A stretch of DNA of 34,718 nucleotides from Pseudomonadota bacterium (lineage in GTDB: Bacteria; Tectomicrobia; Entotheonellia; Entotheonellales; Entotheonellaceae): positions 1 to 34,718 of the forward strand of contig SXND01000043.1 in NCBI GenBank assembly GCA_005777235.1, read 5' to 3'. Below the pieces are notes generated by a model that did no database searches, was not told where the DNA came from, and worked only from the letters and a program-made list of their open reading frames with translations. Within the stretch, counting starts at the first letter, position 1. The number at the start of each line of letters is the position of its first letter. Shown piece by piece: positions 1-8,452 of this stretch. A program made the translations under genes and the position numbers.

Positions 1-984
1 CAGCAAGCCGAGGAATACGGCTCGCATGACCAAACCTTTACCGCGCCCAGCGCCGGGGTCATTCGCGTGCTGGATGGGGCCGGGAAGGTCTTGTTGCAAC
101 ACGATGTCGAAGAAGAGGACCTCTGGCGCATGTGCCAGACCACCGATGTCGCTATCAAAGATTGGGTCAAGCTGGCAGTGTCACGGGCGCGTCTCTCTAC
201 CATGCCGGTGGTGTTCTGGCTCGATGCGCAGCGGGCGCATGACGCCCAGGTGATTCACAAAGTCCACACGTACCTCCCGGAACATGATACTGCTGGCCTC
301 GACATCCAAATTATGGAGCCGGTGGCGGCGATGCGACACGCACTACAACGTGCCAAACAAGGGCTCGACACCATTTCCGCCACGGGGAACGTCCTGCGCG
401 ATTATCTCACCGATCTCTTCCCGATTTTCGAATTAGGCACGAGTGCCAAAATGCTGTCCATCGTGCCGCTGATCAACGGTGGGGCGATGTTTGAGACCGG
501 TGCCGGTGGGACGGCGCCACGCCACGTGCAGCAGTTTGTGCGCGAAGGGCATTTACGCTGGGATTCGCTGGGGGAATTTTTATCGCTGTCGGAAGCCTTT
601 GCGCATTTGAGCCGCACGCGGGGCAATACACAAGCGCAAGTCCTCGCGGAGACGCTGGATCGGGCCACCGGCAAGCTGATGCAGAACCGCAAAGCGCCAG
701 GACGTACGCTCGGGCAATTGGACAATGCCGGCAGCCATCTCTACGAAGCCTTGTATTGGGCCCAAGAGCTGGCAGCGCAAAATGACGATCAGGACTTAAA
801 ACGGCTCTTTAGCCCTGTGGCACAGGAGCTGGAGGCCAAACTGGATGTGATGCTGCAAGAGATGAATGCGGCCAAAGGCAAGCCGATGGATCTTGGGGGG
901 TACTACCATCCCGATCCGGCCAAGATGCGGGTGGCAATGCGTCAGAGCCCCACGTTCAACGCCATTCTGGATCGCATCTCCTAG
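1..984 (+). CDS. icd: Monomeric NADP-dependent isocitrate dehydrogenase, C-terminal part (5' end outside window)
   Basis: The reading frame is open from the first base and ends at a TAG, giving 327 residues with no start codon; the family is about 740 residues, so a bit under half is present. The enzyme oxidatively decarboxylates isocitrate to 2-oxoglutarate with NADP in the TCA cycle, in the cytoplasm. Segments typical of the monomeric (IDH-II) family are visible: the stretch around [18 protein letters not shown], the [19 protein letters not shown] block with the adjacent [11 protein letters not shown] turn that helps form the substrate/NADP site, and the C-terminal LGGYYHPD segment. The dimeric IDH family has none of these. 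An internal ATG at 67 is not the start, because the frame continues upstream. The gene converges on the minus-strand repair island that ends at 1143. The identification is firm; only the N-terminus is missing. Confidence 0.93.
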   Translation, partial: QQAEEYGSHDQTFTAPSAGVIRVLDGAGKVLLQHDVEEEDLWRMCQTTDVAIKDWVKLAVSRARLSTMPVVFWLDAQRAHDAQVIHKVHTYLPEHDTAGLDIQIMEPVAAMRHALQRAKQGLDTISATGNVLRDYLTDLFPIFELGTSAKMLSIVPLINGGAMFETGAGGTAPRHVQQFVREGHLRWDSLGEFLSLSEAFAHLSRTRGNTQAQVLAETLDRATGKLMQNRKAPGRTLGQLDNAGSHLYEALYWAQELAAQNDDQDLKRLFSPVAQELEAKLDVMLQEMNAAKGKPMDLGGYYHPDPAKMRVAMRQSPTFNAILDRIS

Positions 985-1018
985 GCGATTTCCTATGAGG
1001 CACTAGCCAGTCCCCTCG

Positions 1019-1038
1019 CCTCCCCCCAACGGGGGAGG
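1019..1038. terminator. GC-rich hairpin between convergent genes
   Basis: CCTCCCCC (1019-1026) pairs perfectly with GGGGGAGG (1031-1038) around a CAAC loop, 35 bases after the icd stop and upstream of the end of the convergent herA gene. There is no T-run on either side, so a bidirectional transcription stop is an inference from position and stem strength. The rest of 985-1142 is C-rich and has no gene. Confidence 0.4.
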
Positions 1039-1142
1039 TTGGGAGGGGGAAGCATACAGCGCACGGCGCGACTGTTGCCTCCCCCTCCTGGTGTCGCCCT
1101 CTTGGCCCACCGCCTGCCAGCTCCCCCACCCGGCAATGTGCG

Positions 1143-2783
1143 CTACCTGTCGCCGAATAAGTCGCCGATATCCACTTGCGCTTTGCGGGCGAGCTTTTCG
1201 CCTTCCAGGTACCCCAAGGCCTCATAAAATGCGTCATTGTAGTCGCGGGTGCGGATAACCACCGGCATGGGCACGGCATGGCCCATCAGCAGCGCCTGCT
1301 GCTTGGAGTCAAGGCTCGCCAGCACGCTGCGGAGCCAACTGGCGTTGCTGACGCCGGTGAGCACCGCGGCAATGTCTTTTTCGTCATTGAGTAGTGAGGT
1401 AATGCGCGTGCCGACCTGCGACATAATTTCGTCGTCGATGCTCGAGGGACGCTGATCGATAATGAGTAGCGACACAAAATACTTACGCATCTCACGGGCA
1501 ATCGTGCCAAAAATAGTCTGGCGCGCCGCGGTGGGATTCAAAAATTTGTGGGCTTCTTCGATAGTGATGATGAGCTGTTTGGGCTTGTCATCCGGGCGGT
1601 CACTGGCCAGGTAGCGTTCACTTTTCTGCACGTAGAGCTCATGAATCCGCCGGGTCAGCATATTGGCCACGAGCATGTAAGACAAAAAGCTGCTCTGCTG
1701 CCCAAACTCTAGGACGACGTGGATGCCCTGGTTGATGTATTCCATGATTTTGACCACGGCATCGTCGAGGACTTTTTCCTGGAGAAAATCAAAGCGTTCC
1801 AAACGCTTAAGTTTGCGATACAAGGCGGAAATTGACTCAGGATGCGCGCCAATCTCCTCGGCAAATTCTTTAATCTCTCGCGGCTCCGCGTGTAAGAGGG
1901 CCGAGAGCCAGTCCCGTCCGTACTTATTGGCGATGAGGTAGGCAGATTCCACTGCCGTGGCATGCAGATTCAATTCTTCGGCTAACGTGGCAATGTCTTC
2001 TACCGTAATTTGATGGTACGGAATTTTGACCGTGAAATCGCTCTGCACACCGCGCCGGCGGGCTGACTCCGGGTCGAGGGTAAAAATGGCCACCTTGCTG
2101 CCAAAGAGCTGCTTCAAGCCCTTGACGAAACTGCGCTGGCCGCCGCCCTCGCGGGTGGCCTGCCAGCCGTACTCACTGTGCATGTCAAAAATGAGGTTGA
2201 CCGCGCGATCCTTGTGAATCAACCCCGCCAGCACCAGACGCGTCAAAAACGTTTTGCCGGTGCCCGTTTTGCCAAACACCCCATTGCTGCGCTCAATAAA
2301 GCCTTCCAGGTCAATGCAGATGGGCGTTTCCATGTCGAGCGGACGGCCAATGTGAAAATAGCGCGGCCCATAGTCTTCGCTGCCGAAAACGCGATTGACG
2401 TCCTCTTCTTCCGCCTCGCAGACCATCGAGAAATGCACCGGAATCGTTTTGACCAGATGCGGTTCATCGCCACGGGCTTCGGGCGTTTCGTCTTTCGGCG
2501 TCATGAGCAGCGGGCGCAGACAGACCGTGCCATAAGTCGTCGTGCCGTGCAGCACCTCGCGCAGCAAGTCTTCGTCGGCATCGGGGGGATCGGCGAGCAC
2601 CTGCGGATTGGTGGCGTCTAGGCGCACATCGGTCACCATGCAGAAGAAACGGCTTTTTTCCCCTTCAATCACCACAAATTTGCCGGCGCGGATGTCCTCC
2701 ACGGAGTACCATTCGTCGAGCTTCATTTCGAGGCCACCCACTAACGATCCGCTGACGACGACCCCGACGCGTTGTCTCTGCAT
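1143..2783 (-). CDS. herA: HerA-family DNA translocase/helicase ATPase
   Basis: A 546-residue HerA/FtsK-type motor. HerA hexamers pump dsDNA and work with the NurA nuclease to resect double-strand breaks for homologous recombination. The N-terminus (VGVVVSGSLVGGLEMKLD) is a HAS-barrel-like beta segment. Walker A is GKTGTGKT (about 171-178), a FDMHSEY segment follows the first strand, and Walker B is LIITIEEAHKF (about 404-414). The IAREMRKY segment near 430 carries likely arginine-finger residues, and LLIIDQRPS is the sensor-like strand. I chose the ATG at 2783 because AAGGG lies nine bases upstream; an ATG at 2792 abuts that site. It is the last gene of the minus-strand repair island, 21 bp after the HAS-barrel gene and two genes after nurA, which supports the HerA role rather than a conjugative VirB4/TraG-type ATPase. 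Confidence 0.88.
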   Translation of the reverse strand: MQRQRVGVVVSGSLVGGLEMKLDEWYSVEDIRAGKFVVIEGEKSRFFCMVTDVRLDATNPQVLADPPDADEDLLREVLHGTTTYGTVCLRPLLMTPKDETPEARGDEPHLVKTIPVHFSMVCEAEEEDVNRVFGSEDYGPRYFHIGRPLDMETPICIDLEGFIERSNGVFGKTGTGKTFLTRLVLAGLIHKDRAVNLIFDMHSEYGWQATREGGGQRSFVKGLKQLFGSKVAIFTLDPESARRRGVQSDFTVKIPYHQITVEDIATLAEELNLHATAVESAYLIANKYGRDWLSALLHAEPREIKEFAEEIGAHPESISALYRKLKRLERFDFLQEKVLDDAVVKIMEYINQGIHVVLEFGQQSSFLSYMLVANMLTRRIHELYVQKSERYLASDRPDDKPKQLIITIEEAHKFLNPTAARQTIFGTIAREMRKYFVSLLIIDQRPSSIDDEIMSQVGTRITSLLNDEKDIAAVLTGVSNASWLRSVLASLDSKQQALLMGHAVPMPVVIRTRDYNDAFYEALGYLEGEKLARKAQVDIGDLFGDR

Positions 2784-2813
2784 ACATCCCATCCCTTACG
2801 GCTTGCCAGCGTC

Positions 2814-3389
2814 TCACGCTTGAATGCGATGGAGAATAGTGGACAGCATTTCGTAATCATCACCAATGAGCTTGACCAGTTCTTTACCGGCTTTGATGAG
2901 AAAGGCGCGATCCCCCGGATGGACCTCCGCGGCGGCCCGGATGGCGGCAGCAATCAGTTCGTCGCGTGGGGCCTTCTCGACGGCCATGAGCGAGCGTAAA
3001 AACCATAAGTGCGAGGTAATCCGACACACTTCCAGCGGTGCACAGGCATAGACAAAGCTATGCAAACGCGGTGGCTGGGGTGGCAGGTGGTAGCGCACCA
3101 CCCCGTTGCACTCGTAGCCAATAATAACCGCCTCAAATTTAGTTTTTAGCAGCTCAAAAATCTGCGGTTGCTCATCGCGCAGCTCCTGTTCGGAACGATG
3201 GTAGGCAATCGCCAGGCGATTGGATTCCAGGCTATGGGTATAGGCATTACACACGACGGCATAAATGGTCTCGTGCGCCTGCACCTGCACAAAGCTCCCA
3301 AAGGATGGGGGCTGGTGGAGCAGCGTACTTTCCGCGATGAATTCCGTATTACTGTTGCCAATCACTTCGCCAATTTCTGCCTCGTGCAT
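2814..3389 (-). CDS. Stand-alone HAS-barrel-like protein of the HerA-NurA cluster
   Basis: 191 residues. The first 80 or so (IGEVIGNSNTEFIAESTL, then FGSFVQVQAHETIYAVV and a GNS/hydrophobic beta pattern) look like the HAS barrel, the small beta domain at the N-terminus of HerA and of F/V ATP synthase subunits. No Walker motif is present, so it is not an ATPase. The C-terminal half is helical (IAAAIRAAAEVHPGDRAFLIKAGKELVKLIGDDYEM). It lies 2 bp after the nurA stop and 21 bp before herA, so the three are almost surely co-transcribed and probably work together. A reasonable inference is an adaptor that docks on HerA or NurA and influences assembly or DNA entry. The assignment rests on the N-terminal pattern and context; I see no catalytic motif. 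Start at the only suitable ATG, with a weak ribosome site. Confidence 0.7.
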   Translation of the reverse strand: MHEAEIGEVIGNSNTEFIAESTLLHQPPSFGSFVQVQAHETIYAVVCNAYTHSLESNRLAIAYHRSEQELRDEQPQIFELLKTKFEAVIIGYECNGVVRYHLPPQPPRLHSFVYACAPLEVCRITSHLWFLRSLMAVEKAPRDELIAAAIRAAAEVHPGDRAFLIKAGKELVKLIGDDYEMLSTILHRIQA

Positions 3390-3391
3390 GG

Positions 3392-4567
3392 CTACACCGT
3401 CATTCTGCGTTTCCCAAGGTTTTTCGGGGACAGCGCCGCACGCATGCCGCGCCGTAACATGACCGAGGTGACCATCTCGTAAAACAAATCCCGCTCGGCA
3501 CCGCGTACCACGGCGTGTTGATGCGCTTCCGCCAAGGCTACGGGATAGCCCTGGCCTTTCTGCGCCTGGTCATAGGCCACCGCGTGCATCAGATCCAGCA
3601 GCGCGGGATCACTCGCCACCCACTGCGGCACTTCCAGGCGGACAATTTCGGACCCGACGTGCAAATAGAAGAAGACGATGCGATGCACCCCATAGTCGTC
3701 CAGCACCCGCGACGCACTGCCAAACACTGACGTGCGCTCGCCGGGTTTCAGCAGATGCGTGAAGAGCTGCCGATCACTCAGGCCCTCAATCGTGGCACAG
3801 GGGAGCTGCGGCAGCTCCGTATAGGGGCAGCGGTCACAGTGCGGCGCCGTCTCAGGGCACAGACCGACCCGAAGGGCGTTGAGGACATCACGACTGCGGG
3901 GGCGACTGATGTAGCCCGCCACGGGGATGTGCTGTTGGCGGGCCTGTTCCAGCGAGGCCAGGTAGATGGAGAGATTCTCCTGCCGGTAATCCCGTGGTTT
4001 GCCTTCGAGATGCCAGAGAATCAGACTGCCATCCGACAGCGCACAGGTGCAATGGCCACTCTCCTGAGCGCGGGTGGCTTGTTGCATCAGGGTCTGGCAT
4101 TCCATCAGCGTGCGGCGCATCCCGAGGAGATCGCCAGTCACTTGCACGCGCTGGCCACCGTAGTCGGTGTATAACTCATCGTCACGATAAAACAGGGTGG
4201 GGGTGCTACTGAGAACCGCCCGCTCGCCAGTGCCGTAGTGCAGGACCACGGTGGAGATGTTTAATAAAAAAGCGGGGATCACCTCATGATGGCTCGGCGT
4301 GATCTGCGAGCCATCGGTCGCCACCACCGTCATGGTCGCCGGTCGTGGCGGTAAGGGGTACGTGGTGTCGAGGGCTTCCTGAATGTGCGCCACCAGCCAG
4401 GAGGTTTGACTCATACGCAATTTCTGCAGAAACGCGGCCAAGCGCCCCGACTCCAGGGCGAGTTGGGCCAGGGCCGTGTCGAGCCGCGTGGAGCGATCTT
4501 CGGCCATCAACTGTTGCTCGCGGGCCATATGACCAATTTGCTGATTGACTTTGGCGAGGTCAAGCAT
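3392..4567 (-). CDS. nurA: NurA-family 5'-3' DNA nuclease
   Basis: 391 residues. NurA is the nuclease partner of HerA: the RNase H-like ring degrades DNA fed through it by the HerA motor, producing 3' overhangs for RecA. The signature is VVATDGSQITPSHHEV, with Asp85 of DGSQ as a metal-binding residue, and a second acidic motif ALSDGSLIL with Asp179. A late histidine-rich segment (AEAHQHAVV, His349/His351) could supply the conserved C-terminal His. The N-terminal 60 residues are helical. Between the two halves sits a cysteine cluster (Cys237, 244, 247, 257; C-X6-C-X2-C-X9-C) that could bind zinc or an iron-sulphur cluster and is absent from the classical archaeal description. The start has GAGGAAGAG just upstream. 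The gene follows the RusA-family gene by 30 bp and is followed after 2 bp by the HAS-barrel gene. Confidence 0.87.
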   Translation of the reverse strand: MLDLAKVNQQIGHMAREQQLMAEDRSTRLDTALAQLALESGRLAAFLQKLRMSQTSWLVAHIQEALDTTYPLPPRPATMTVVATDGSQITPSHHEVIPAFLLNISTVVLHYGTGERAVLSSTPTLFYRDDELYTDYGGQRVQVTGDLLGMRRTLMECQTLMQQATRAQESGHCTCALSDGSLILWHLEGKPRDYRQENLSIYLASLEQARQQHIPVAGYISRPRSRDVLNALRVGLCPETAPHCDRCPYTELPQLPCATIEGLSDRQLFTHLLKPGERTSVFGSASRVLDDYGVHRIVFFYLHVGSEIVRLEVPQWVASDPALLDLMHAVAYDQAQKGQGYPVALAEAHQHAVVRGAERDLFYEMVTSVMLRRGMRAALSPKNLGKRRMTV

Positions 4568-4597
4568 CCGGTCTCTTCCTCTATCGACGTGTCGCGG

Positions 4598-5173
4598 TTA
4601 TTCCCACCGATGCCGTACGGCCAATTCTTCCAAGCTGCGCTGGGGAGGCCGCCGCCGGGCGCGCCGTCGCGGCGGTGGGGCGGGTAGCGTCACACGGCGC
4701 GGTTCCGCGTCCTCGCCTGCCAGGGGCATAGACGTCGCCATCAGGGCGGTGAGTTGGATTTCCATACGCGGTGCCTGCCGATCCACCCGCTTGGTGAGGT
4801 GAATGTCGATGACCAGGTTATCGTTGACCCCAAGCGACTCACACAGGGCATCTTGCGCAATTTTGAGCCCGCTGTCGAGATCTCGCCGCAGGGCTGACAG
4901 AAAGTAAAACGTCATATTGAGGGCCAAATAGTGCCGCTGAAACAGGGTCACGTCCACCTCGGGATGTTGCGCGATCCATGCCGCCACCTCTGCTGCGGCC
5001 AGCGTCTTAAACTCACGCCCTGCCCTGGACAACACCCGGCGCCCGTTGACCGTGGCGTACTGATGGTTGATGCTGGGCGGCACCGGCAAGACCAGGGTGA
5101 CGCTGCCCGCAGACGCGGCGCCGTCTGCACCATGTTCTCGTACGCCCGCAGGCGTTACGTGAGGGTGTGGCAC
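4598..5173 (-). CDS. RusA-family Holliday junction resolvase / endonuclease
   Basis: 191 residues with a GTG start. RusA proteins are small dimeric nucleases that cut Holliday junctions; the best known are on lambdoid prophages. The family pattern is clear: a hydrophobic strand with LPVPPSINHQY near the start, RRDLDSGLKIAQDAL (Asp98, Asp100 and Lys104), and SLGVNDNLVIDI (Asp118). The three aspartates match the catalytic triad that binds Mg in RusA. The C-terminal 35 residues are rich in Arg and Pro, an extra basic tail likely to touch DNA. The start lies 19 bp inside the 3' end of the preceding ATPase gene, so the two are probably translationally coupled. There are no phage genes nearby, so this looks like a chromosomal repair gene. 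Whether it replaces RuvC here cannot be told from the window. Confidence 0.85.
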   Translation of the reverse strand: MPHPHVTPAGVREHGADGAASAGSVTLVLPVPPSINHQYATVNGRRVLSRAGREFKTLAAAEVAAWIAQHPEVDVTLFQRHYLALNMTFYFLSALRRDLDSGLKIAQDALCESLGVNDNLVIDIHLTKRVDRQAPRMEIQLTALMATSMPLAGEDAEPRRVTLPAPPPRRRARRRPPQRSLEELAVRHRWE

Positions 5174-7095
5174 GTAATGGTCACTGGTTGGTGCAACACG
5201 GCGCTCAGCTCTTTTTCGACCAGCAGACGATACTCCGGCTCGGTCAGCATGTCACGATGAAAGGTATCCCGGGCTGTAAAGGTAATCGACAGCACCTGCC
5301 CCTGGAATTTCCAGGGCCGACCTGCCGTGAGGACCGACCCCAGAAAGGCGCTTTTGTGCCGGAGAGTCCTGACGATGTCCGGCCAGCGGGCTTGAAGGCG
5401 TGCCAAGCATTTGTGGTCCTCCGGGGTCGTCTCCTCAAGACCATGTAAGGGTAAGGAGGGCTGCGCGGGCGGCACGCCGTGGCTGTGGGGAGTGGGCCCG
5501 GCTTTCTGGACACCCGGTGGGGCATCCACCTGGAGGGCGGCAGGCTGCCCGGCGCTTGGGCCGCGTTGTTTGGGCTTGAAGAAGTACTGCGTCTCACCCG
5601 CGGTATGGATGCCCTTGAGTTCTTTCACTTTGATGATGATGGGATATTGCCGGGTCACGTCGCCTAGGATCAGCGCATGATGGCGGCGCAGACGTTTGAC
5701 AAAGGAGCCCATGGTTTCTTGATCGACCATAGCACTCTTACTAATATGCCGCACGTCATCGTCAAAGGGCAGATGGAGTAAGAAGAGATTGTCGACCTGC
5801 CGCAGCACTGTTTCATCAAGACCACCGATCATATTGGTGACAAAAAAACAGGTGAGGCCCAAGTGCCGTGAACGCGTGACAATATAGCCGATGGTGTTGT
5901 GACTGATGTAGAGGTGGGCTTCTTCAAAGAAGACAAACGGGAAACGCCCGGTACCACGCTGCAGCTCCTGTTCGCAGATCTCTCGGACACTATCGATAAT
6001 CGCCTGCACAAAGCCCTGCCGCGACATATTGGTCAGCCCGGAAATGTCGACGACTAGGGCCCCACCGTAACGAATCTTGTCGTACTCCGCTTGCAGGGAG
6101 GTGGCGTCGTGGGCCTGATCGGCAAAGACGCCGGTGTTGCGGGCGGCTTCGAGACGGCTGCGAATGGCGGCACTGACCCCCTCATTTTGCGAAAATTCAA
6201 GCTCTTCGGCCATGTCGATAAGGTGCTGAATGCCGATGAAAGGTGGAGTGCGGCCCTGGCGTTCCATCTGCCAGGCTTCTTGAAAGAGCCGCGCCATGCG
6301 ATTCTCGAAGTACATGGCCGAGACCTCCGGCAAGCCGAACTTGGTCAACATGGTCACCAGCGGACTGAGCCCAAACTGACGAATGCCGAGTTTGAGATTG
6401 TCCCCGGCTTTGAGATGGATGATGCCACGGGTACGGACGTCGCCCGTCTCAGGGTCGAGCTCATGCTTCGGGAGATGCATGTATTCTTTGTTCAGATCGA
6501 AGACGATACAGGGCGCCCCGGCGTTGATGAGTTCCAGTAAGATCACTTTGGAGAGATAGGACTTCCCGGCGCCTTTCACTCCGGTGATCACATTGACTTT
6601 CTCCAGGTAGTGGCCCTCGATAGCAAAGGGCTCACCGCGCAGCGTCTGCCCCAGGTGTAACGGGTTGCCCAGATCGTCGATACAATTGTCAAAGAGTTCC
6701 TGGTCTAACACCCGGGAGACGTCCACATCACGCATGGGAATCCAGCCGTCCCATTGGTCCCAACTCCTGCCGGTGAGCTTGCGAATCTTGGCGATGGCCA
6801 CTTTGAGATTGCGCGCTTCGCTGGCGTCATACTCCTTGTAGGGGTCTTGCGCCTCCGAGAGATACGTCAGCAGCTCACGGGAAAGCGGCGGGACCTGACC
6901 AATGACCAGTTCTAACTGCTCACGAATGAGAGAGGGATACGTCACCATGCGGAAGGCGACCACCTGGACGACTAATCCCTCGCCGCTGTCACGTTCGCGA
7001 ATGCGCAGCGTTTCCCCGACGCGTAGATCCTCTTCGCGGGGGTTAAAAATCAGCTCAACCACGTCCCCTTTGACCTGACTGACCTGGATGCTCAT
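5155..7095 (-). CDS. Second HerA-type ATPase with a DnaX(tau)-like C-terminal domain
   Basis: 646 residues. The N-terminal 90 look like a HAS barrel (VGETLRIRE, GEGLVVQVVAFR). Walker A is GVKGAGKS (172-179) with IVFDLNKEY after it. Walker B is FVFFEEAHLY (387-396), followed by ISHNTIGYIVTRSRHLGL with candidate arginine fingers, and CFFVTNMIGGLDETVLRQVDN. This is the DUF87/HerA motor pattern, but it is clearly different from the herA at the end of the same cluster. A Pro-rich linker (about 510-555) leads to a 90-residue C-terminal domain (WPDIVRTLRHKSAFLGSVL, then a beta hairpin and VEKELSAVLHQPVTI). That domain resembles the C-terminal domain of DNA polymerase III gamma/tau in many bacteria. 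The domain match is by eye. The start has AGGAGG 12 bp upstream. It lies after recA and overlaps the RusA-family gene. Confidence 0.8.
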   Translation of the reverse strand: MSIQVSQVKGDVVELIFNPREEDLRVGETLRIRERDSGEGLVVQVVAFRMVTYPSLIREQLELVIGQVPPLSRELLTYLSEAQDPYKEYDASEARNLKVAIAKIRKLTGRSWDQWDGWIPMRDVDVSRVLDQELFDNCIDDLGNPLHLGQTLRGEPFAIEGHYLEKVNVITGVKGAGKSYLSKVILLELINAGAPCIVFDLNKEYMHLPKHELDPETGDVRTRGIIHLKAGDNLKLGIRQFGLSPLVTMLTKFGLPEVSAMYFENRMARLFQEAWQMERQGRTPPFIGIQHLIDMAEELEFSQNEGVSAAIRSRLEAARNTGVFADQAHDATSLQAEYDKIRYGGALVVDISGLTNMSRQGFVQAIIDSVREICEQELQRGTGRFPFVFFEEAHLYISHNTIGYIVTRSRHLGLTCFFVTNMIGGLDETVLRQVDNLFLLHLPFDDDVRHISKSAMVDQETMGSFVKRLRRHHALILGDVTRQYPIIIKVKELKGIHTAGETQYFFKPKQRGPSAGQPAALQVDAPPGVQKAGPTPHSHGVPPAQPSLPLHGLEETTPEDHKCLARLQARWPDIVRTLRHKSAFLGSVLTAGRPWKFQGQVLSITFTARDTFHRDMLTEPEYRLLVEKELSAVLHQPVTITCHTLT

Positions 7096-7144
7096 GAGCG
7101 CGAGTCGCCTCCTAGAAAAGACGGCTTCATCCTCGGCATGGACA

Positions 7145-7194
7145 GCACCTCGCTGAGCGACATTGCCTGCGCTTCTTGCCGCTCACTGAGGTGC
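7145..7194 (-). terminator. Imperfect long hairpin after recA
   Basis: GCACCTCGCTGAGCG (7145-7159) faces CGCTCACTGAGGTGC (7180-7194); 13 of 15 positions pair around a 20-base loop. It is in the 122-bp gap between the recA stop and the start of the ATPase gene. There is no clear T-run on the minus strand, so it may be an attenuator, an mRNA-processing stem or an imperfect operator rather than a classic terminator. Confidence 0.35.
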
Positions 7195-7217
7195 GTGCTC
7201 CATGTGTCGCTACCTTC

Positions 7218-8345
7218 TTAAGCCCGCTTCCGCGGATCCATATCCAGATCCTCCGGCAGGCTCTCCAACAGCTCGGCATCCTCTAAGAGACTGACAGACT
7301 CCGCCGCCGTCAGGATCTCCGGCGCCCCGTGCGGCATGCTCAACGCCTGCCGGACTTGCGTCTCAATCGTCTTGCCAATTTCCACATGCTCTTCCAGGTA
7401 CACCCTGGCGTTCTCACGCCCCTGGCCGATACGCTCCCCATTATAGGCAAACCAGGCCCCACTCTTCTGGATAATCTCACGCTGTACGGCGAGATCAAGC
7501 AGCTCGCTGACCCGACAAATGCCCTGGCCATACATGATATCAAACTCGACCTGCCGGAAGGGCGGCGCCACTTTGTTTTTGACGATTTTGACGCGGGTCC
7601 GGTTGCCCACGACCTCCTGCCCGCTTTTAATGGCGTCAAGGCGGCGAATGTCGAGACGCACCGAGGCATAGAATTTTAACGCATTGCCCCCAGTGGTCGT
7701 TTCAGGATTGCCAAAGAACACGCCGATCTTTTGCCGGATCTGATTGATAAAAATGACGCACGTTTTCGTTTTATGGACAATGCCGGTCAGCTTGCGCATC
7801 GCCTGAGACATTAAGCGTGCCTGCAGGCCCATCTGGGGCTCGCCCATATCCCCATCAATTTCTGCTTGGGGCACGAGCGCTGCCACGGAGTCCACCACCA
7901 GAACATCCAGCGCCCCGCTGCGCACGAGCATATCGGTAATCTCCAGGGCCTGTTCCCCGCTATCCGGCTGCGAGATGAGGAGATCATCGAGATTCACCCC
8001 GAGCTTGCGTGCATAGGCAGGGTCCAGGGCGTGCTCGGCATCGACAAAGGCGGCCTCGCCACCACTACGCTGCGCCGCGGCAATCACATGCAAGGCGAGC
8101 GTCGTCTTCCCCGAGGCTTCCGGTCCATAAATTTCGATAATCCGGCCACGCGGCACGCCGCCCACGCCGAGCGCCGCATCCAGGGCAATGGAGCCCGTAG
8201 AAATGACGGGAATATCAACGATTTGGTTCTCACCCAACCGCATGATCGCACCCTTGCCGTATTGCTTTTCAATCTGGCCGAGTGCTAAACCGAGGGCCCG
8301 TTGTTTCTCGTCACTTCTGCTGCTCATTGTCGTCTGTTGTGCCAT
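7218..8345 (-). CDS. recA: Recombinase RecA
   Basis: 375 residues from the chosen ATG. RecA forms filaments on ssDNA, drives homologous pairing and strand exchange, and stimulates LexA self-cleavage. Visible features: the N-terminal [22 protein letters not shown] polymerisation region, Walker [10 protein letters not shown] (74-82), the [19 protein letters not shown] segment (Walker B plus loop L1), the loop L2 region [37 protein letters not shown], and a short C-terminal tail that ends in basic residues. The start at 8345 (MAQQTT) is preceded by AGGGAGAAGG; a longer ATG at 8372 has no such site and adds a non-conserved stretch. It is 107 bp after radA on the same strand. Immediately before it are a CTGGGAG-type hairpin (8399-8421) and an AT-rich GTATAC/GTAC patch (8434-8448). 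No E. coli- or Bacillus-type SOS box is recognisable here. Confidence 0.98.
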   Translation of the reverse strand: MAQQTTMSSRSDEKQRALGLALGQIEKQYGKGAIMRLGENQIVDIPVISTGSIALDAALGVGGVPRGRIIEIYGPEASGKTTLALHVIAAAQRSGGEAAFVDAEHALDPAYARKLGVNLDDLLISQPDSGEQALEITDMLVRSGALDVLVVDSVAALVPQAEIDGDMGEPQMGLQARLMSQAMRKLTGIVHKTKTCVIFINQIRQKIGVFFGNPETTTGGNALKFYASVRLDIRRLDAIKSGQEVVGNRTRVKIVKNKVAPPFRQVEFDIMYGQGICRVSELLDLAVQREIIQKSGAWFAYNGERIGQGRENARVYLEEHVEIGKTIETQVRQALSMPHGAPEILTAAESVSLLEDAELLESLPEDLDMDPRKRA

Positions 8346-8398
8346 ACCTTCTCCCTTGTGCCGCGGTGGCATGCGCTCTCGCTTCTATCTTGACGCTG

Positions 8399-8421
8399 CC
8401 TGGGAGACCGAGGCTCCCAGG
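8399..8421. repeat. CTGGGAG-type hairpin between radA and recA
   Basis: CCTGGGAG (8399-8406) and CTCCCAGG (8414-8421) form a perfect 8-bp stem with a 7-base loop. The stem ends match those of the 59-bp palindromic repeats at 12997 and 22939, so this looks like a short relative lacking the middle. On the minus strand it falls in the recA leader, so it could end radA transcription or affect recA mRNA. Confidence 0.5.
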
Positions 8422-8452
8422 GCGATTGTACAAGTATACCTGCGTAGGGGCG

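Noticed and set aside
4598..5173. RusA gene as evidence of a prophage
   Set aside because: There are no integrase, capsid, terminase or other phage genes around it; neighbours are chromosomal repair genes.
8373..8452. E. coli- or Bacillus-type SOS box before recA
   Set aside because: Neither CTGT-N8-ACAG nor GAAC-N4-GTTC is present; only a GTATAC/GTAC patch and a hairpin.
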